A stretch of 43,332 bases of DNA from Clostridium pascui. Lineage in GTDB: Bacteria > Bacillota > Clostridia > Clostridiales > Clostridiaceae. Both the position numbers and the translations under genes were made by a program. The stretch is from positions 1 to 43,332 of the forward strand of contig NZ_JAFBDB010000012.1 in the NCBI RefSeq assembly GCF_016908015.1, read 5' to 3'. Below, piece by piece: positions 39,487-43,332 of the stretch. How positions within the stretch are numbered: the stretch's first letter is position 1; each line of letters starts with the position of its first letter. The notes below the pieces were generated by a model that was given only the letters and a program-made list of their open reading frames with translations, searched no databases and was not told the DNA's origin.

Positions 39487-40233
39487 ATGGGTAAGCTTGT
39501 AACAGATAAAGAGTATGAAATACACTTTTATGAAGTTGATTATAAGGGAAGAGCTTTATTTACTAGCTTGATGAATTATTTTGGGGATATATCAAGCAAG
39601 CAATCTGAAGATAGAAACATGGGAATTGATTATTTAAAAAAAGTTAATATGGCGTGGGTACTTTATAAGTGGAATGTGAAAGTACATAGATATCCAACTT
39701 ATAGAGAAAAGATTATTGCAAGAACAGTTCCTTATTCATTTAGAAAGTTTTATGCATATAGAAAGTTTTACATACTAGATATTGAAGGAAGCGTACTAGT
39801 AGAGGCTGATTCACTGTGGTTTTTAATAGACATTGAAACTAGAAAGCCTGTTAGGGTACAAGAGGAAATGTATACTGGTTACTGTTTGAGTAAGGATGAT
39901 AATGAAATTATTGATATACCAAGGATTACAGCACCTAATGAAAGTGAGTTTTGCAAAACCTTTGATGTAAGGTATAGCGATATAGATACTAATGGACATG
40001 TTAATAATTCTAAGTATATCTCATGGATATTGGAAGCTGTTCCATTAAATATAGTTACACAATATAGTTTAAGCAATTTAATTATAACTTATGAAAAAGA
40101 AACAACCTATGGAGAAGTTATAGATTCATGTGTTGAAGTACATGAGATAGATGGAAAGGCAGTATGTAAGCATAAAGTTATGGATAAAGAAGGAAATGAA
40201 TTAACTGTGGCGGAGACTACTTGGACAAGATAG
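39487..40233 (+). CDS. Acyl-ACP thioesterase (FatA/FatB-like)
   Basis: A 248-residue double hot-dog protein that should release fatty acids from acyl carrier protein. The first hot-dog domain (1-125) opens YEIHFYEVDYKGRALFTSL and has WVLYKWNVKVHRYPTYREKI. The second (145-248) has the family motif RYSDIDTNGHVNNSKYISW with its Asn-x-His pair, and ends AETTWTR. It matches bacterial members of the plant-type acyl-ACP thioesterase family. GGGAGG upstream gives the start. Its end faces the leftward BaiN-like gene across a compound inverted repeat. Confidence 0.9.
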   Translation: MGKLVTDKEYEIHFYEVDYKGRALFTSLMNYFGDISSKQSEDRNMGIDYLKKVNMAWVLYKWNVKVHRYPTYREKIIARTVPYSFRKFYAYRKFYILDIEGSVLVEADSLWFLIDIETRKPVRVQEEMYTGYCLSKDDNEIIDIPRITAPNESEFCKTFDVRYSDIDTNGHVNNSKYISWILEAVPLNIVTQYSLSNLIITYEKETTYGEVIDSCVEVHEIDGKAVCKHKVMDKEGNELTVAETTWTR

Positions 40234-40263
40234 CAAAGGTTTTGCTAGAAGTTTTTAAGTAAA

Positions 40264-40347
40264 AGGAATAAGGATTAGGAATTGGGAAATTTGAAAATTT
40301 CACTTAAGTGAAATTTTCTGAAAGCCCAGACCTAATACCTTAATCCT
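40264..40347. repeat. Compound inverted repeat with a 26-bp inner palindrome
   Basis: The left arm (40264-40286, AGGAATAAGGATTAGG and on) and right arm (40325-40347, ending CTTAATCCT) are imperfect inverted copies. Between them is a perfect 26-bp palindrome (40293-40318, centred on CACTTAAGTG). The unit lies between two converging genes, so it may act as a bidirectional terminator. Its size, nested symmetry and AAGG/TTAGG-rich arms also resemble small dispersed non-coding repeats. Confidence 0.7.
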
Positions 40348-40373
40348 GAAAGATTAAAAATCATTAGTATCTT

Positions 40374-41597
40374 TTAAAGTGACATTCCTACTGTATAGCC
40401 ACTACTCCAAGCCCATTGTAAATTAAATCCACCACAATCACCATTTACATCTAATATTTCTCCAGTAAAGAATAAATTTTTCATCTTATTAGATTCTAGA
40501 GTAATAGAGTTAACTTCAGTAGTATCTATTCCACCGCAAGTTACTTGGGAGCTTGCAAAAGAATTTGTGTCATATACATTAAATTTCCATGACTTAACAA
40601 GGTTTAATATGTCTTCTCGTTCTTTCCATGAAAGGTTAAAGCAAGGTTTATGTATATCAGTAATATGTGCTTCTTTTAAAAGTATAGGTATCAATTTTTT
40701 ATTTAATATTCCTATTAAAGACTCTGAAATGCTTCTATATCCAAATACGCCAAAGTGATTATCAAGAAATTCTTTCATGCTTTCATAGTCTATATGAGGG
40801 AACATATCTATTTTTAAGATTATTTGGTGTTTGTTATATAAATCTCTGGAAATTAAGCTGCTAATTTGTAGTATAGGGGGGCCTGATATTCCATAGTCAG
40901 TAAAAAGAAGTTCTCCATACTCTTTACGTATAAAAATGCTATTTGAAAAGGCCTCTACGGAACCTTGAAGTTTTATTCCGGATAGAGCTTTTAGTTTAGA
41001 ATAATCAAGCTTTAATTGCACCAATCCAGGAACTGGTGATATTATAGTATGCCCTAAGGTCTTTGCTAAAGCATATCCACTGCCATCAGATCCAGTATTT
41101 GGAGCAGATGAGCCACCACAACTAAGTACAAGTTTGTCGCAAGTATAAGTCTCAGATTCCTTTGTAAAAATTTTAAAAATATTTTTTTCATATTTCACTT
41201 TATTTATTTTTGTATCTAAATGTATAGGTATATTTCGCTCTTCTAAAGCAAATCTTAATATATCTAATACAGATGAAGCTTGTAAGGATAAGGGAAACAT
41301 TTTTCCTTCTTCTAGCTCTACTAGTGGCAAACCAATAGATTTAAAAAAGTTTAAGGTATCATTAACTGTAAAGTTATTTAGCACATTTTTGGGGAAGTTA
41401 TTGTTTAAGCTGTGAAAGTTTTCTATATTTGAATATTTATTTGTTATATTGCATCTACCATTCCCTGTAGTGAGTATTTTCTTGCCTATACGATTGCTTC
41501 CTTCTAAAATAGCTACTTCCAGTCCACGATCTTTAGAGGTGATAGCAGTCATAATACCTGAGGCACCAGCACCAACTACTATAATATCATAATGCAT
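40374..41597 (-). CDS. BaiN/HI0933-like FAD flavoprotein (YhiN family)
   Basis: A 407-residue flavoprotein: IIVVGAGASGIMTAI at the N-terminus binds FAD, GKKILTTGNGRCNITN is the hallmark of the HI0933/YhiN family, LVLSCGGSSAPNTGSDGSGY and FFTGEILDVNGDCGGFNLQWAWSSG complete the FAD site (each seen as shorter blocks). Family members include BaiN, linked to bile acid reduction, but the reaction of most is unknown. AAAAGGAG precedes the ATG. It is a lone leftward gene. Confidence 0.88.
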   Translation of the reverse strand: MHYDIIVVGAGASGIMTAITSKDRGLEVAILEGSNRIGKKILTTGNGRCNITNKYSNIENFHSLNNNFPKNVLNNFTVNDTLNFFKSIGLPLVELEEGKMFPLSLQASSVLDILRFALEERNIPIHLDTKINKVKYEKNIFKIFTKESETYTCDKLVLSCGGSSAPNTGSDGSGYALAKTLGHTIISPVPGLVQLKLDYSKLKALSGIKLQGSVEAFSNSIFIRKEYGELLFTDYGISGPPILQISSLISRDLYNKHQIILKIDMFPHIDYESMKEFLDNHFGVFGYRSISESLIGILNKKLIPILLKEAHITDIHKPCFNLSWKEREDILNLVKSWKFNVYDTNSFASSQVTCGGIDTTEVNSITLESNKMKNLFFTGEILDVNGDCGGFNLQWAWSSGYTVGMSL

Positions 41598-41631
41598 GAT
41601 AGTTTTCTCCTTTTAAAGTTTATTTACCAAT

Positions 41632-41660
41632 ATAGTAAATCATAAATTTTACTTTATCAA
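41632..41660 (-). promoter_or_regulatory. Candidate promoter of the BaiN-like gene
   Basis: On the minus strand TTGATA (41655-41660) and TACTAT (41632-41637) are 17 bases apart, 35 bases before the start codon. Confidence 0.45.
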
Positions 41661-41755
41661 TTATATATTTTTAAAAATAGTAAAAAATAATTAATACAGC
41701 AATGATTTTTCAACATATAATAGTTCTAAAAAATGAGAATAAAGGAGGATTTTTT

Positions 41756-42139
41756 ATGGATGGACAAAAGTTTCTAGAATATAAAAATTGGGTAGTAATA
41801 GGGGATGTATTAAATAGTGAAAAGTATGCACATAGAATATTAAATAGCTTAAAAGAGCATGATTTTAATGCTGTAGGAATGCATCCTAGTAGTCAAGATC
41901 CAAGTGTATATAAATCGTTAAAGGATGTTCCTTATAGCATTGATGTAATAGACTTATGTATAAATCCTATACAAGGTGAGAAAGTGCTTATAGAGGCTAA
42001 GGAATTGGAAATAGATAAGGTTTTAATACAACCAGGAGCACAAAGTGAAGAAATATTGAGTTTTTGTAGAGAAAACGGTATTATAGCTATAGAGGGATGT
42101 GCACTAGTAGAACTTTCCTACTACAATAGAAAGAGGTAG
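41756..42139 (+). CDS. CoA-binding domain protein
   Basis: A 127-residue single Rossmann-type domain of the CoA-binding family: [38 protein letters not shown], and the conserved ending [13 protein letters not shown] then [13 protein letters not shown]. The usual partner substrate is unknown for such stand-alone proteins. I chose the ATG at 41756 because AAAGGAGG lies 7 bases upstream; an in-frame ATG at 41702 would add 18 residues and lacks a ribosome binding site. It lies 8 bases ahead of the PPDK regulator gene and is probably cotranscribed with it. Confidence 0.88.
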   Translation: MDGQKFLEYKNWVVIGDVLNSEKYAHRILNSLKEHDFNAVGMHPSSQDPSVYKSLKDVPYSIDVIDLCINPIQGEKVLIEAKELEIDKVLIQPGAQSEEILSFCRENGIIAIEGCALVELSYYNRKR

Positions 42140-42147
42140 ATATTTTA

Positions 42148-42963
42148 ATGCTTACAATTTATGCGGTATCAGATTCTATAGCAGAAACTGCTGAACAAGT
42201 AGCAAGGGCTACAGCAATGCAGTTTAATGAAAATATAAAAGTAAAGAGAATAACTTATGTGAAGACTTTTGAGGCGGTAGATGAGCTTATAGATAGTATA
42301 GATGATCCTGAGCATAGCATGATAATAAATACTATAGTTTTAGTTGATGTTAGAGAATTTTTAGTTGAGAGGTGTATTGAAAAGGGTATACGTATTGTAA
42401 ATATACTAGGACCTTGCATTAGTACCGCTTCTAGAATTTTAAATAAGCTTCCTGACTACAAGCCAGGGGCAGTCAGAGATATGGATGCTAAATATTTTAA
42501 GAAAATTGAGGCTATGGAATTTGCAATGCAGTATGATGATAGCAAAGACAATAGTGGTATAAAACATGCAGATGTAGTATTAGTTGGGTTATCAAGAACA
42601 TCAAAAACGCCACTATGTATGTATTTGGCTAACAAGGGTATAAAGGCCTTAAATGTTCCATTAATGCCTGAAATTCCAATGCCACAGGAATTACTTGAAA
42701 TAGATAGCAAAAGGATAATAGGACTTACTATAGAACCTATGAGATTAATAGAAATAAGAAAACATAGAATGGATAAATTCTCTACACTTTCATCAGAAAT
42801 ACAATATGCAAATGCAGAAAGAGTACTTCAGGAGTTAGAATTTGCAGATAAGGTGATGAGGAGATTAAGATGTAAAATTATAGATGTAACAAAAAGAGCC
42901 ATAGAAGATACAGCACTTTTAATAATGGAGTCCATAGGTTATATTGGAACAAAAGATCATTAA
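42148..42963 (+). CDS. Pyruvate, phosphate dikinase regulatory protein (bifunctional kinase/pyrophosphorylase)
   Basis: A 271-residue member of the PDRP/PSRP family, which uses ADP to phosphorylate and inactivate pyruvate phosphate dikinase (or PEP synthetase) and reverses this by phosphorolysis. The start [19 protein letters not shown], the P-loop-like [16 protein letters not shown] (about residue 150), and the C-terminal [18 protein letters not shown] are conserved. The dikinase gene itself is not in the window. GAGGTAG upstream gives the start. It points toward the tRNA cluster; no terminator is visible in the 120 bases that follow. Confidence 0.93.
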   Translation: MLTIYAVSDSIAETAEQVARATAMQFNENIKVKRITYVKTFEAVDELIDSIDDPEHSMIINTIVLVDVREFLVERCIEKGIRIVNILGPCISTASRILNKLPDYKPGAVRDMDAKYFKKIEAMEFAMQYDDSKDNSGIKHADVVLVGLSRTSKTPLCMYLANKGIKALNVPLMPEIPMPQELLEIDSKRIIGLTIEPMRLIEIRKHRMDKFSTLSSEIQYANAERVLQELEFADKVMRRLRCKIIDVTKRAIEDTALLIMESIGYIGTKDH

Positions 42964-43083
42964 TTTATTTTAATAAGTGTAATTTTGTAGAAATATGGGT
43001 CTGTAGAAATATAGTAAAATCAGTACTTTAACAGGGAAAAAATAAAAAATAAAAAAATATATAAAAAAAGTTTGAAAAAGTTG

Positions 43084-43112
43084 TTGACACTTAGAAGACT
43101 TTCCTGTATTAT
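43084..43112 (+). promoter_or_regulatory. Strong promoter of the tRNA cluster
   Basis: A perfect TTGACA (43084-43089) and TATTAT (43107-43112) with a 17-base spacer, preceded by a long A-rich tract (43035-43080) resembling an UP element. The bases AAAAGTTG before the -35 box match those before the rRNA promoter at 140-145. Confidence 0.92.
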
Positions 43113-43120
43113 ATTCTATG

Positions 43121-43154
43121 TCGGGTGGCTGACACAACAAAGCAAAACACCCGA
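43121..43154 (+). other. Hairpin in the leader of the tRNA transcript
   Basis: TCGGGTG (43121-43127) pairs with CACCCGA (43148-43154), seven base pairs, at the very start of the predicted transcript and 7 bases before tRNA-Glu. It may protect the 5' end or guide processing. Confidence 0.6.
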
Positions 43155-43161
43155 TAAATAA

Positions 43162-43236
43162 GGCCCCTTGGTCAAGCGGTTAAGACACCACCCTTTCACG
43201 GTGGTAACACGAGTTCGAGTCTCGTAGGGGTCACCA
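43162..43236 (+). tRNA. tRNA-Glu (anticodon TTC)
   Basis: A 75-base cloverleaf: acceptor GGCCCCT/AGGGGTC with CCA encoded, anticodon stem CCACC/GGTGG around CTTTCAC giving TTC, and T arm with GAGTTCGAGTCTC. It is first in the tRNA operon. Confidence 0.98.
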
Positions 43237-43245
43237 TTATAATGT

Positions 43246-43321
43246 GGGAGCATAGCTCAGCTGGGAGAGCATCTGCCTTACAAGCAGAGGGTCACAGGTT
43301 CGATCCCTGTTGTTCCCACCA
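43246..43321 (+). tRNA. tRNA-Val (anticodon TAC)
   Basis: A 76-base cloverleaf: acceptor GGGAGCA/TGTTCCC with CCA encoded, anticodon stem TCTGC/GCAGA around CTTACAA giving TAC, and T arm with CAGGTTCGATCCCTG. It follows tRNA-Glu by nine bases; the cluster probably continues, because the last bases (GGCCC at 43328-43332) could open another gene. Confidence 0.98.
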
Positions 43322-43332
43322 CATTATGGCCC

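Noticed and set aside
42986-43012. Direct repeat TGTAGAAATAT, two copies 16 bases apart
   Set aside because: Only 11 bases in AT-rich intergenic DNA with no further structure; could easily be chance.

Overview
The window is the replication-origin region of a low-GC, spore-forming Firmicute, most probably Clostridium sensu stricto (species not determinable by eye). The reasons are very AT-rich DNA, strong AGGAGG-type ribosome binding sites, the conserved order rpmH–dnaA–dnaN–rlbA–recF–remB–gyrB–gyrA–rrn, and sporulation-linked genes (soj/spo0J, yyaC, a YtvI-like permease, a LonC-type protease). No phage, insertion sequence, CRISPR or defence locus was seen; this is core chromosome.

Layout. 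Positions 1-9.6 kb hold the leftward arm: the promoter and leader of an rRNA operon leaving the window at base 1, then gyrA, gyrB, remB, recF, rlbA, dnaN and dnaA. The origin is bipartite around dnaA: a seven-box DnaA-box cluster upstream (9318-9626), and a dnaA-dnaN gap (7626-7885) with DnaA boxes, a short G-run, six DnaA-trios and an AT-rich unwinding zone. From 9.7 kb the rightward arm begins: rpmH-rnpA-yidD-yidC-khpB, mnmE-mnmG-rsmG, noc, soj-spo0J with two perfect parS sites, then a DUF4446 gene and a YkuS-type gene.

A leftward, head-on block follows (19.6-22.5 kb: yyaC, AI-2E/YtvI-type permease, cysteine desulfurase-like enzyme). Divergent from it runs a putative sulfur/selenium carrier pair (yedF, DUF3343), then mscS, DUF951, and rpsF-ssb-rpsR behind an S6:S18-type leader. 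Next come a MazG-like gene, yybS, gdpP (c-di-AMP phosphodiesterase), rplI, lonC and dnaB, a tRNA-Thr, an L,D-transpeptidase, an ACT-domain protein, pgsA (leftward), a four-cysteine FAD protein, purA, a DUF1858 redox-type protein, an acyl-ACP thioesterase, a BaiN-like flavoprotein (leftward), a CoA-binding protein, and the pyruvate phosphate dikinase regulator. The window ends in a tRNA cluster (Glu, Val) behind a very strong promoter.

How it works together: most genes serve replication initiation, supercoiling, origin segregation, translation and tRNA modification, and nearly all point away from oriC. The best points for a second look are the DnaA-trio unwinding element, the sulfur/selenium module with a possible AUA start codon, a terminator hairpin that buries the yyaC ribosome binding site, a compound inverted repeat at 40264-40347, the four-cysteine motif of the purA-linked flavoprotein, and stop codons embedded in terminators.
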